This document shows, one piece after another, positions 8,432 to 17,152 of a stretch of DNA of 64,000 nt. The notes under the pieces were generated by a model. The model had not been told where the DNA came from. It saw only the letters and a program-made list of their open reading frames with translations, and ran no database searches. Where the stretch lies: the NCBI RefSeq assembly GCF_000745455.1, contig NZ_JQJI01000002.1, positions 62,001 through 126,000 of the forward strand, given 5' to 3'. This stretch comes from Mesoaciditoga lauensis cd-1655R = DSM 25116 (lineage in GTDB: Bacteria; Thermotogota; Thermotogae; Mesoaciditogales; Mesoaciditogaceae). The position numbers and the translations under genes were made by a program. Each line of letters begins with the position of its first letter. The stretch's first letter is position 1.

Positions 8432-8986
8432 ATGGCCACTCGTTCGGGGAATAAAACCAGAGAAAGTATACTGCAAGCGGCCCGTGAAGCGTTTGCTTCT
8501 AAGTCTTATGCGGAAGTTTCGATGGAAGACATAGCCAAGATAGCCAACGTGAAGAAGCCGTTGATATATTATTATTTTCCCAGTAAAGAAGAATTGTTTA
8601 AAGAGGCATGGGATGAAGCTTTTCGTACCCTGGAAGACAAAGTGTTTGGCCCAAGGGAAGAAGAAGGCAAATACGTGCGAAAAGTCAAACAATTTTTGAG
8701 GGCTTATATCGACTTTTTGCGTAACGATCGTAAATCATTGCGGCTTATTGAAAGGGAAAAGAACAGATTTTATTCCGAAAAGAGCAAGAATTGGCAATAT
8801 ATGAAGAAGAGGTACGATGTTTTTGTCCAACAAGTTGCCGATGTTATTTCTTCTGAAACCGGTGACTCATCTTCGGAGTACGCTCGAGCGATAACCGACA
8901 TAGTTGGTTCTTCGGCCCTTTTACCTGAAGGCCAAATGTCACCTGATACGCTTGAACTGATAATAATAAAGGGAATTAGATCGTAA
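8432..8986 (+). CDS. TetR/AcrR-family transcriptional regulator
   Basis: DNA-binding repressor of 184 residues. The N-terminal helix-turn-helix covers about residues 10-56: TRESILQAAREAF, VSMEDIAKIANVKKPLIYYYFPSKEELF is the typical TetR core. The C-terminal ligand-binding helices are not specific enough to name a ligand. ATG 8432 has GGAGG at 8421-8425; a TTG at 8393 is less likely. No obvious efflux or catabolic gene lies beside it, so its regulon beyond its own promoter is unknown. A bidirectional terminator follows. Confidence 0.88.
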   Translation: MATRSGNKTRESILQAAREAFASKSYAEVSMEDIAKIANVKKPLIYYYFPSKEELFKEAWDEAFRTLEDKVFGPREEEGKYVRKVKQFLRAYIDFLRNDRKSLRLIEREKNRFYSEKSKNWQYMKKRYDVFVQQVADVISSETGDSSSEYARAITDIVGSSALLPEGQMSPDTLELIIIKGIRS

Positions 8987-8995
8987 AAAATTGCA

Positions 8996-9020
8996 AAAGG
9001 GCCTTGCGGCCCTTTTTTTA
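8996..9020. terminator. Bidirectional intrinsic terminator
   Basis: AAAAGGGCC, loop TTGC, GGCCCTTTTTTT form a strong stem with A-tract and T-tract on either side. It sits between the convergent TetR and pckA genes and can serve both. Confidence 0.9.
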
Positions 9021-9030
9021 TTCAAAAACT

Positions 9031-10497
9031 TTAAAGTGATTCGATTATATCTTCATTCACACCATGAATGTTTCTCAAAGCTTCTTTTCGCTCTTTGCGA
9101 AGATCGCTCATTTTCTTTTCGTATTCTTCTTTTGAATAGAAATTCATGGGATCGAATTTGGATATATCCAAACCTTCAGCTTTTACTGGCACTTCAAATC
9201 CAACGACGGGATCTTTTTTGAATTCTATCTTTCCGCGCAAGGCGTTTTCGACGAACATAAAGGTGTCTTGCGGTTTTATCTTCAATCCATCACGTCCGCC
9301 TATCCAGCCGGTGTTGATGACAAAGGCTTGGAATTCCTTTCCTTTCAAGAATTCTTTGAATGTGTTTATTTCTTTGGCAGGGTTCTCTATTATGAACGGG
9401 TTAAATCCAACTGTCCTAACTGGTTGTCCAACTTTGGATGGATCGTCTGCACTTGTTATAGTGGATTCTCCCAATCCAAACACCGCCGCCGCTTGTTCAT
9501 AAGAGTCCAGCTTCAATATAGGCGGAATGTCATCTCTGCGTGTGTTGAAAAATATGGTGTTCACTTTTCCAACACTGTAGGAGGAAGCATGGAATGGTAT
9601 GTGTTCCCTGGGAAGTACAGCTCTGCCGTTTGTGCTAACGCTCATGTTGTCAAAGTCCACTTCTCCATCTTTAGAAACGTATACATTTTCAAGGATGGAT
9701 CCTTCTTCTTTAACAGCGGCCAGGAGAAGCGGCTGAGATGTTATGCTATCCGTCTTCACGTAAAAGTTCCTTTCAGAACCAAAAGCATCAAGCTCAGAAT
9801 TCAAGAAGTTTATGTCATCCTGGACTATTTCCACGGATTCGGGGTCTTTTAAGTCGTGAGTTGCACACGTTAGCGTGGTTTTTCCCGTTCCGCTTAAACC
9901 GAAAATAAGAACGCCAAATCTCTTCATTTCGCCGTTTATCATGAGGTTGTAAGCCTTTGAACCAGCGTGAAGGCCGAGATGTGAGTGCTTTTCCCTGGCA
10001 AGATACATTGCCAATCTTAAAGCTGCCATTTTCGTTTCACCATAATAATCAGAACCAAGAATTATTTCGGTAGCTTCATGTGGGAATACCATTATCCTCC
10101 TTTCTGGATATTCCGGGATCGTGATGACGTTTATCTCGTCATTTTCCTTGCCATTTGGCTCAAACAGATTTCTTTGGAACATGTAAGCAAGCTGAGGGTA
10201 TTTTTCGCTGACAAACAAGGTTGCTTTGAAGGTGCAGCTGGAACCATCTCCAACTCTGGAATCGATCTTTATCATCTTGTGCGAATCAAGATATTCCTGG
10301 ACATCCTTGATGTACTTTTGCGCTTCTGCATCTGAGATTTCATAATTTTTGGTGAATTTTGCGCTTCTTGATTTGACTTTGGAATGAAAAAGTGGAAGAT
10401 GCAAGTTGTTTGGAAGAGAAAATTCTTTTGACATTTCCCACAGCTTATCGCTTGACGGATTATCAATGGTAAGCTGGGGCGAAACTTTGAACATCAT
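9031..10497 (-). CDS. pckA: Phosphoenolpyruvate carboxykinase (ATP)
   Basis: Interconverts oxaloacetate + ATP and PEP + CO2 + ADP, linking C4 acids with gluconeogenesis or fermentation. The P-loop GLSGTGKTTL and a following VEIVQDDINFLNS metal-binding segment are characteristic of the ATP-dependent enzyme. About 488 residues. The start was set at the ATG at 10497 because a GGAG (complement of 10506-10509) lies eight bases upstream; the longer reading from 10548 would overlap nfo. It is the last gene of the long minus-strand block, followed by the shared terminator. Confidence 0.88.
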   Translation of the reverse strand: MMFKVSPQLTIDNPSSDKLWEMSKEFSLPNNLHLPLFHSKVKSRSAKFTKNYEISDAEAQKYIKDVQEYLDSHKMIKIDSRVGDGSSCTFKATLFVSEKYPQLAYMFQRNLFEPNGKENDEINVITIPEYPERRIMVFPHEATEIILGSDYYGETKMAALRLAMYLAREKHSHLGLHAGSKAYNLMINGEMKRFGVLIFGLSGTGKTTLTCATHDLKDPESVEIVQDDINFLNSELDAFGSERNFYVKTDSITSQPLLLAAVKEEGSILENVYVSKDGEVDFDNMSVSTNGRAVLPREHIPFHASSYSVGKVNTIFFNTRRDDIPPILKLDSYEQAAAVFGLGESTITSADDPSKVGQPVRTVGFNPFIIENPAKEINTFKEFLKGKEFQAFVINTGWIGGRDGLKIKPQDTFMFVENALRGKIEFKKDPVVGFEVPVKAEGLDISKFDPMNFYSKEEYEKKMSDLRKERKEALRNIHGVNEDIIESL

Positions 10498-10526
10498 AAA
10501 ACCATCTCCTTTTGAAATTTCAATTA

Positions 10527-11369
10527 TCATAATCCCAATTGGGACCAAATTTCTTTTACAATGGCTATGTCTTCTGCGTGTTCAATATCGCTACCAGGCG
10601 TTTCGAGTATCATTGGCATTTGATGAAATTCTTCGTATGAAAAGAATTTCAAGAAGCCTTCTCTTCCAATGTATCCTTTTCCTATCCTCTCGTGACGATC
10701 TTTTCCCGCCCCCAAGGGATATTTTGAATCGTTCAAATGGCACATCACCAAATTTTCCATTCCTATTGTACCTTCTATTTCGTTTATCAACTTTTTTATG
10801 CCATCTTCGCTGGTTATATCATATCCACCGTCAAAGCCGTGGCACGTATCGTACGTGAATTGAATGTTGCGCCTTGATAGTTTCTTTATCTCTTCCAATT
10901 GTTTGAAGTTATATCCTATATTCCCACCCTTTGGGGCCACTATTTCTAAAAGCAGGGTGACATCTGTCGGAGATTCATCCGCAATTTCCCTTACGGCGTC
11001 GGCACATCTTTGGACGCCGTATTCCTCTGATTCACTTAGCTTGCTGCCGGGATGAACGTTTACGTATTTCAGACCTAAAAGATGTGCTATTCTCATTTCT
11101 TCCTTCATCAAGGATTTGGACTTTTTCCACACTTCATCTCTTGGACTGGCAAGGTTTATAAGATAGCTGGCATGTATCAAAACTTTTTGGGGATCTAATT
11201 TCCATCTTGCCATCTCCATCTTGAATTTTTCCGCGTCTTTCTCTTTGGTTGTGATTCTCCACATTCGTGGGCTGTGGGAGAAAATTTGAAAGGTGTTCCC
11301 CCCAATTTTCACAGTTCTGGAAGGAACACTGGCAATGGGGGAACCCATATGAGCACCTATGAACATCAT
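10527..11369 (-). CDS. nfo: Endonuclease IV (AP endonuclease)
   Basis: Cuts DNA 5' to abasic sites during base-excision repair. It opens MMFIGAHMGSP, the family N-terminus with a metal-ligand His. Further signatures are LLEIVAPKGGNIGYNF (metal-binding Glu), FTYDTCHGFDGGYD, CHLNDSKYPLGAGKDRHERIGKG and ILETPG. These cover the trinuclear zinc ligands of this TIM barrel. 280 residues is the usual length. The ATG overlaps the stop of the upstream glucosidase gene by four bases (ATGA), so the two are co-translated. Confidence 0.93.
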   Translation of the reverse strand: MMFIGAHMGSPIASVPSRTVKIGGNTFQIFSHSPRMWRITTKEKDAEKFKMEMARWKLDPQKVLIHASYLINLASPRDEVWKKSKSLMKEEMRIAHLLGLKYVNVHPGSKLSESEEYGVQRCADAVREIADESPTDVTLLLEIVAPKGGNIGYNFKQLEEIKKLSRRNIQFTYDTCHGFDGGYDITSEDGIKKLINEIEGTIGMENLVMCHLNDSKYPLGAGKDRHERIGKGYIGREGFLKFFSYEEFHQMPMILETPGSDIEHAEDIAIVKEIWSQLGL

Positions 11370-13612
11370 TTTAAGTCCGCCACTTTTATCAAGACCTGTG
11401 GGACACCATTTTCAAAGCGAATATCGGCATTTTTGCCGTTCACAATCACGTTGGATGCTTTTTCGATAGATAGAAACCTGAAAACGAACTTTTTATATCT
11501 TCCTTCGTATCCATGGTTTAAATACTTCACGTTGACGTAAAGGGTTTCGGCACTGTTTCCAACGGAAACTTCGTACAAGTTGTACTTTCCATTTTTGTAG
11601 TCAAGGCTTTCACCATCATCTTCATATACTACCATTTGAGCCTCTTGACCGTATACGTCTAAGTAAAGATTCATTTGTGGCTTTTCAAAGATGTAGTTAA
11701 ACGGATCTGTCCTCGGAATTATAGAATTTTCTTTTGCAAATACAGGTATTTCTTCCAATGGAGCGTCCACTTTGTAAATCCTTTTACCTTCGTAAATGTG
11801 GCCGTCTCTTGTGTCTATCCATTTTCCAGCTGGAAAGTAAACCGGACGCCAAAAGGCATTAGAATGTGTTATAGGAGCAACCATTATGGAATCCCCAACC
11901 ATGAATTCATCGTTTACGGAATAAAGAGTTTCGTCATCCTGGTCATGCATGAATAGAGGTCTCATGATCGGAAGACCTGTAATGGATGAATGATAGAACA
12001 ACGTGTAAAGATGCGGAAAGAGTTCGTATCTTTTCTTTATATGCATTTTTATTATCTCTTCGGTTTTCTGATCGAAGGCCCATGGTTCTTGATGACGGGT
12101 TCCTATGGCTGAATGGTTTCTGAAAAATGGGAAAAAGACGCCCATTTCTGTCCATCTTATTAAGAGTTCGGCAGTGGCATTTCCACCAAATCCTCCAACA
12201 TCCGTTCCACAAAAAGGTACGCCACTTAATCCCAAACCCATTGATATCGCCATTTCACCCTTTAAGTGCTCCCACCAGCTGGTGTTGTCTCCAGTCCATA
12301 TAGCCGCATATTTTTGAATTCCGGCAAAGCCGGATCTGCTTAAAATAAACGGTCTTTTACCTTTTCTGAAAGTTTCAAAAGCTTGAGTTGTCGCCTGGGC
12401 TTCTAAAAGAGCGTAAGCATTTCTCACTTTTAAGTGTTCCCACTCTTTTCCGTCATCACCTTTGTGTACTATGTCATGAGAATACTCTTTTTGATTCTCA
12501 AAGCTTTTCAATCTTCCAAGTACGGAGAAATCAAAATCTTCTCGCTGAGCGATGCTTTTCAATTCGTTATTTTTTTCGTCATCCCATACCACAGCGGGTT
12601 CATTCATATCGTTCCATATGCCGTCTACTCCCATATCAAAGAGCTTTTTGTGCTGGGCAGCCCACCATTTCCTGACATCTTTTCTTAAGAAATCCGGGAA
12701 ATTACATCTTCCAGGCCAAACGTACCCAACGAATGGAGAGCCATCTTTTGACTTTACGAATGCGTCTTTCTTCTTGCCGGATTCGTAAACCTCATAGCCA
12801 TCTTCCACTTTTACACCTGGATCTATTATAGGCACCACCTTGAATCCCATTTTTTTCAACTCGTTAACGGTTTCTTTTGGATTTGGAAAGCCCTCCTTTG
12901 ACCACGTGAAAACCTTGTATCCGTCCATGTAATCGATGTCAAGGTATATCACATCACAGGGAATGCCATCTTTTCTCATTCTTCTTGCCACCGATATAAC
13001 TTCATCTGATGGGAAATAACTCCATCTTGATTGCTGGTATCCAAGGGCCCATGCAGGTGGTAATTGCATCTTTCCCACAAGGCTGGAAAAATGTTTTAAA
13101 ACATCTGAAACCTTTGGGCCATAAATGGCATAAAGTTCTATTCCTTCGTCTTCGACTTCAATTGTGTACGTGTCTCCTTGCATATCAAAAGATGTTTTTG
13201 AAGTCGAATTGACGTAAAAGCCCATGGCCGGCTTGTTAGGTGAAAGCACGATGAAAAAAGGAATGGAAACGTATAGAGGATCGGTATCTGGTAGGTGCAA
13301 AGGATTGTCCCTTGTCATCATCACCATTTTTCTTCCTCTTTTATCAATCTCTCCCATTTTTTCACCAAATCCAAAAAAATGAGCTTGCTTTGAATTACAT
13401 ATTAAGCAAGCTTTTCCATTTTCTTCGTAGTATTTTTCCACAGTCGCCAGTTTTTCTTCTTTTGTAAGGAAAATCATCTTTCCTTCAGAATCAATTTCTA
13501 CTTTGAAATCCGTTTCTTCCTCAAATAAAAAAGGCATTGTGATATCTATTGGGTTGGAAGGGGCCCCAAACTCCAACTTAAAAACGGCGTTGTTTATCTT
13601 TTTAAAATTCAT
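11366..13612 (-). CDS. Alpha-glucosidase / alpha-xylosidase-type glycoside hydrolase, family GH31
   Basis: Hydrolyses alpha-linked glucosides from the non-reducing end. The GH31 catalytic nucleophile motif WNDMNEP is present in the middle of the protein, with IDYMDGYKVFTW upstream and SRSGFAGIQKYAAIWTGD and FCGTDVGGFGG around the acid/base and substrate-binding loops. The N-terminal beta-sandwich and C-terminal beta-domains are recognisable by position, and 748 residues fits. There is no signal peptide, so it acts in the cytoplasm, probably on imported malto-oligosaccharides or glycogen breakdown products. The exact specificity cannot be read from sequence. Confidence 0.87.
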   Translation of the reverse strand: MNFKKINNAVFKLEFGAPSNPIDITMPFLFEEETDFKVEIDSEGKMIFLTKEEKLATVEKYYEENGKACLICNSKQAHFFGFGEKMGEIDKRGRKMVMMTRDNPLHLPDTDPLYVSIPFFIVLSPNKPAMGFYVNSTSKTSFDMQGDTYTIEVEDEGIELYAIYGPKVSDVLKHFSSLVGKMQLPPAWALGYQQSRWSYFPSDEVISVARRMRKDGIPCDVIYLDIDYMDGYKVFTWSKEGFPNPKETVNELKKMGFKVVPIIDPGVKVEDGYEVYESGKKKDAFVKSKDGSPFVGYVWPGRCNFPDFLRKDVRKWWAAQHKKLFDMGVDGIWNDMNEPAVVWDDEKNNELKSIAQREDFDFSVLGRLKSFENQKEYSHDIVHKGDDGKEWEHLKVRNAYALLEAQATTQAFETFRKGKRPFILSRSGFAGIQKYAAIWTGDNTSWWEHLKGEMAISMGLGLSGVPFCGTDVGGFGGNATAELLIRWTEMGVFFPFFRNHSAIGTRHQEPWAFDQKTEEIIKMHIKKRYELFPHLYTLFYHSSITGLPIMRPLFMHDQDDETLYSVNDEFMVGDSIMVAPITHSNAFWRPVYFPAGKWIDTRDGHIYEGKRIYKVDAPLEEIPVFAKENSIIPRTDPFNYIFEKPQMNLYLDVYGQEAQMVVYEDDGESLDYKNGKYNLYEVSVGNSAETLYVNVKYLNHGYEGRYKKFVFRFLSIEKASNVIVNGKNADIRFENGVPQVLIKVADLK

Positions 13613-13613
13613 T

Positions 13614-14240
13614 TTAATATCCTCCTTCAGACAACATCTCGTTCACGTTCATCGTTCTTGAGTTCATTCTCAACAACCTCACTCCTCTATCTGTATGAAT
13701 CAATATATAAGTGTTTAGTGGCGAACCACTCATCACAATAGATGATGAGTTCAAGGTGATCGTGTAAGAAGTGGAGACCGATGGAGTGCAATTCACGTAA
13801 AATTTTTGAGGAGAAAGGCCAGGCGTTACTTCAGATTGAAACACGTATTTCCCATCTTTCATCACGCCTATCCAAACTTCGTTTGTGCCCGTGACGTAAA
13901 TGGAGAAAAAGTCCTTTCCCTTTTCATCCTGGGCAAGCGTAACGATCTTCTGCAAATCTATTTTTGAATTGGACAGGTAATGATAGGCGTTGATGTAAAG
14001 GTCTATCATTCCCCCTGGCCTTAAAGAAGCATCTATTGAGGAGATCTCGTTTTCTATTTTACTTATTTTGACGTTTATCGATTTGTCCATCACGGTATTT
14101 ATATCCTCGATCTCTTTTGCGTTCATCTTTATCAAGGATAAATTCACTATTCCCATGAACGCACCAAAGACCGCGGCAATTATTATAAGGACTATCATTA
14201 TCTTAAAAAGTAAAGGGGTTTCTTCTTCTGAATTGGCCAT
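13614..14240 (-). CDS. Membrane-anchored protein of unknown function
   Basis: About 208 residues with a short cytoplasmic N-terminus (MANSEEETPLLFK), one hydrophobic helix (MIVLIIIAAVFGAFMGIV) and an outward-facing region. The first part after the helix looks helical or coiled (MNAKEIEDINTVMDKSINVKISKIENEISSI); the rest is beta-rich and Ser/Thr-rich. ATG 14240 has a good GGAGG five bases upstream, better than 14252. It follows the sigma factor gene by about 15 bases and ends just before the glucosidase. It lacks an anti-sigma zinc motif, so I do not call it an anti-sigma factor. Not recognised. Confidence 0.6.
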   Translation of the reverse strand: MANSEEETPLLFKIMIVLIIIAAVFGAFMGIVNLSLIKMNAKEIEDINTVMDKSINVKISKIENEISSIDASLRPGGMIDLYINAYHYLSNSKIDLQKIVTLAQDEKGKDFFSIYVTGTNEVWIGVMKDGKYVFQSEVTPGLSPQKFYVNCTPSVSTSYTITLNSSSIVMSGSPLNTYILIHTDRGVRLLRMNSRTMNVNEMLSEGGY

Positions 14241-14255
14241 CTTTACCTCCAAAAA

Positions 14256-14882
14256 TTACAAAACATTTATGTAAGAACGAACGATATCGTACATTTCTAT
14301 AAGAGGTTTTAACTGCTTTTTTATCTTCTGTAAAGTGTTATCCACATATTTTACCTTTTTTCCAACACTTTTGGCTATTTCTTTGTACGGAATTTTTTGA
14401 AGATACATTTCGAATATGTAATACTCTTCTTCCGCAAGGATATTTTTGCATTCGTTCATGAATTCCTCAACCACGTATCCTTCAAATAGACTTTGTTCGT
14501 ATCCAAGGTTCAAAACTTTATCTTCTTCACTTTCATCAAGGAAAAAGTCTATTTTGAGCGAATCGGTTAGCATCTTGTTTTTTCTTCTGTTCAAATAAGT
14601 AAGAAAAGATTTTATTTCCGATTCTATGGACTTCCACGCAAAACTTGTGAAAGAGCTTTTCCCTTCCTTATAATAATAAATCGCTTTCAGTATTCCAACG
14701 AGTCCGTTTTGAATGAGATCGTCTTTTTCTGCCCATTCGGTGTAATACTTGCTCGATATCTTTACCACCATGGGATAGTATCGTTCCACGATGAAATCAG
14801 TTGCCTCTTTGACACCGCTTTGGGCCAGTCTTATAAGTTCAATGGTTGGCTTGCTTCGAAATTTATATTTCAGATGGAGCAT
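14256..14882 (-). CDS. RNA polymerase sigma factor, sigma-70 family (SigH/ECF-like)
   Basis: 208-residue protein. Residues about 15-100 match sigma region 2: ELIRLAQSGVKEATDFIVERYYPMVVKIS, DDLIQNGLVGILKAIYYY and SFTSFAWKSIESEI, which carries the -10 recognition and core-binding surfaces. A C-terminal region 4-like helix-turn-helix (YYIFEMYLQKIPYKEIAKSVGKKVKYVDNTLQKIKKQL) follows. It therefore probably directs RNA polymerase to an alternative promoter set. It sits between the propeller-like secreted protein and the membrane-anchored protein with very short gaps, suggesting one operon. The regulon and the controlling signal are unknown. Confidence 0.78.
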   Translation of the reverse strand: MLHLKYKFRSKPTIELIRLAQSGVKEATDFIVERYYPMVVKISSKYYTEWAEKDDLIQNGLVGILKAIYYYKEGKSSFTSFAWKSIESEIKSFLTYLNRRKNKMLTDSLKIDFFLDESEEDKVLNLGYEQSLFEGYVVEEFMNECKNILAEEEYYIFEMYLQKIPYKEIAKSVGKKVKYVDNTLQKIKKQLKPLIEMYDIVRSYINVL

Positions 14883-14892
14883 ATTGGATTCA

Positions 14893-16533
14893 TCACTTCA
14901 TCATGTTTTGCAACGTATAATAAACACTGTCGCTAAACTCGTTATTTGCGCCGTATGTTAATTTTACCTCATCCACGCCGCTTGGAAGCCCAGTTCGATA
15001 AGAACCTTTAAATTCAAAAGCGTGCATTTTGGGAATGAATTCGTTAAAACGTTGAGCTTCTTTTTGAGAAATGAAATCGCCACCTGTGAGTTTCACAAGC
15101 TCTTCTTCACCCTTGGATGGGAAAACGTCTTTGATTATGTAAAGGGTAACGTTGTTGAGAATAATTGAGGAAAACAATGCCTTTTCATGCCCTTTTAAAT
15201 CAGATGCTTTCAATATGACAACGTTACGCTTGTTTTTGTCCATTTTGAACAGATCGTTGATTTGCACTTTCGGATGCAGAACCATTTGGATCTCACTCCT
15301 TGAAAAGTTCACCGCCTTGGTAAATCCGTTATCGTTTATGACAGCTTTATTGGGGTTTTCTAAATTTGAACCAAGTGGATCTAAAACTCTGAATGTCACG
15401 TTCACTTTACCACCTGAAAACGACAAGTTATCTATCACCGGTATAAAAGCATCAGAATGTGTTTTCACTTCGTATAGGTTCACTTGATTACTTTCAACAT
15501 CACAGGTCATAAGAAGCCTTTCCGCAAAAGATGAGGAAAAGACGGACTTCGAATTGTTCAAAGGAAATTTTATTCCTCCAACGCTTAAATCTTTGGAATT
15601 TATAAATAAAACGCTGTCTTCAAGAATTTCAAATGAAGTCGGAGTGTTTCCCTCAGGAAAGGGAATAGAAGATAATTCTTTACCATTTATCACGTCAAAT
15701 CTTCGAATGGATTTGTCTGTAAAATCCATGACGTACATAATTCCAGCCGATTCACGCACACTTCCAAGGATGTGAACTCTTTCTTTGAAAAAGTCAAAAG
15801 TCTTGAAAATTTTTCCCGTGCATTCGAAAACGTCTATTACATCCTTTCCAGAATCAAGTACGTACACCCTTCCCACATTATCAACAAATGAAACTACCGG
15901 GTAAGAAAATCCCGTTGCAAACAGGCTCTTTTTTGAAAAATCAGGAGAATACTCGTATATGCTCCCATTTTTAAAGGAGATGAAAAACGAATCAAGCTTG
16001 TGAGAGTAAACCATAGATGTTGGAGTGGAGTTTACAGTAAGCGTATGCCGTATTTGGGATGTTCCAAATTCCTCAACAAAGTGATTGCTGGCATCTAAAA
16101 CGTAATAATTTTCATACCTGGCAGCCACAGATATTGGGGTATAAAAAACTTCTCCTCCATAAAACCCCTTTATGGAATTCACGTAATCCACATTTGTAAA
16201 GGGGGAAAATGATGTTACAGAGGCGTTGAGCAATGAGCTTAAAAGGCGATAAACGGCTTTTGGATGAAAAACGCTCGCGGCCATTTCCAACGAATCTTTG
16301 GCTTGCTTTGTTTCTCCTTTCATAAGCTCCAAACGAGCCTTGAAATACCATAGATCTGGGGCATAAGAGATGTTTATGGTCGAAGATAGAGAAAGATTTA
16401 CAAGCGAAATTGCCTGATCTATATCAGATTTTTCCCAACTTTTAACGGCAGCAGAGAACGACACCAGATAATTTTCAGAAAAGATGGATATGAACAACAA
16501 GACGATAAAGATTCCAAAAAGAACTTTTTTCAT
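14893..16533 (-). CDS. Secreted beta-propeller-like protein with N-terminal helical repeat, unknown function
   Basis: 546 residues with a signal peptide at about 1-20 (MKKVLFGIFIVLLFISIFS). Residues about 25-110 look like a TPR-type helical pair (SFSAAVKSWEKSDIDQAISLVNLSLSS...AKDSLEMAASVFHPKAVYRLL). From about 115 to 350, repeated short beta units with V-x-V-D-S/D patterns suggest NHL-like propeller blades (RVYVLDSGKDVIDVFE; IMYVMDFTDKSIRRFD). The C-terminal 180 residues are a separate beta-rich part. The start overlaps the plsY stop by four bases. No catalytic motif was recognised; a role in envelope binding or sensing is only inference. Confidence 0.55.
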   Translation of the reverse strand: MKKVLFGIFIVLLFISIFSENYLVSFSAAVKSWEKSDIDQAISLVNLSLSSTINISYAPDLWYFKARLELMKGETKQAKDSLEMAASVFHPKAVYRLLSSLLNASVTSFSPFTNVDYVNSIKGFYGGEVFYTPISVAARYENYYVLDASNHFVEEFGTSQIRHTLTVNSTPTSMVYSHKLDSFFISFKNGSIYEYSPDFSKKSLFATGFSYPVVSFVDNVGRVYVLDSGKDVIDVFECTGKIFKTFDFFKERVHILGSVRESAGIMYVMDFTDKSIRRFDVINGKELSSIPFPEGNTPTSFEILEDSVLFINSKDLSVGGIKFPLNNSKSVFSSSFAERLLMTCDVESNQVNLYEVKTHSDAFIPVIDNLSFSGGKVNVTFRVLDPLGSNLENPNKAVINDNGFTKAVNFSRSEIQMVLHPKVQINDLFKMDKNKRNVVILKASDLKGHEKALFSSIILNNVTLYIIKDVFPSKGEEELVKLTGGDFISQKEAQRFNEFIPKMHAFEFKGSYRTGLPSGVDEVKLTYGANNEFSDSVYYTLQNMMK

Positions 16534-17150
16534 GTCTTCGTCCCACCGAACAACTCTTTTATAGATTTAAGGATGTCCATTTTGTTTTCTTTTCCATGAA
16601 TTAACCGTTTGATGTTCGAACGATGCCTGTAAACACTTAAAAGCGTCAAAAACAACAAAGCCAGTCCAAACCGCCACTTGCCAAAAAGAAACGTTTCTAT
16701 CACCAGTATAAACATCGATACCATGGATGCAAGGGATACATATTGGGTGCTTAAAGTTATCAATAGCCATATGAAAACGAATTCAATTCCAAACCACGGT
16801 TTCACTGAGAAGATGAAACCCAACGTACAGGCTACTCCCTTACCACCGTGAAATTTCAAATATACTGGATAATCATGTCCTATAACAGCTGCGATCCCAA
16901 TAAGATAAACCCATATTTCGCCCATGCCAAATGCGTAAGCGATTAAAACCATTACCAGAGCTTTGGAAGCGTCCGCAAGCATGGAAAGACCACCTATGGC
17001 AGAACCAGCCGCGCGAATAGCGTTAGTTCCACCAACGTTTCCGCTTCCGATTTTTCTTACATCCACTCCCTTTAACGCGGGGAAGATGAAACTAAACGGT
17101 ATACTTCCAACGAAGTATGAGATTATCACGAAAACGATCTTCCCCATCAT
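16530..17150 (-). CDS. plsY: Glycerol-3-phosphate acyltransferase PlsY
   Basis: Integral membrane enzyme that acylates sn-glycerol-3-phosphate with acyl-phosphate, the first step of phospholipid synthesis. Signatures are YFVGSIPFSFIF, KIGSGNVGGTNAIRAAG and PVYLKFHGGKGVACTLG, the three conserved cytoplasmic motifs of PlsY. Five membrane segments are visible, and 206 residues is standard. It lies two bases downstream of der, as I recall for Thermotoga. Confidence 0.93.
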   Translation of the reverse strand: MMGKIVFVIISYFVGSIPFSFIFPALKGVDVRKIGSGNVGGTNAIRAAGSAIGGLSMLADASKALVMVLIAYAFGMGEIWVYLIGIAAVIGHDYPVYLKFHGGKGVACTLGFIFSVKPWFGIEFVFIWLLITLSTQYVSLASMVSMFILVIETFLFGKWRFGLALLFLTLLSVYRHRSNIKRLIHGKENKMDILKSIKELFGGTKT

Positions 17151-17152
17151 AA

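Noticed and set aside
13614-14240. Anti-sigma factor call for the membrane protein next to the sigma factor gene
   Set aside because: The cytoplasmic N-terminus is only about 13 residues and lacks a zinc-binding anti-sigma motif.
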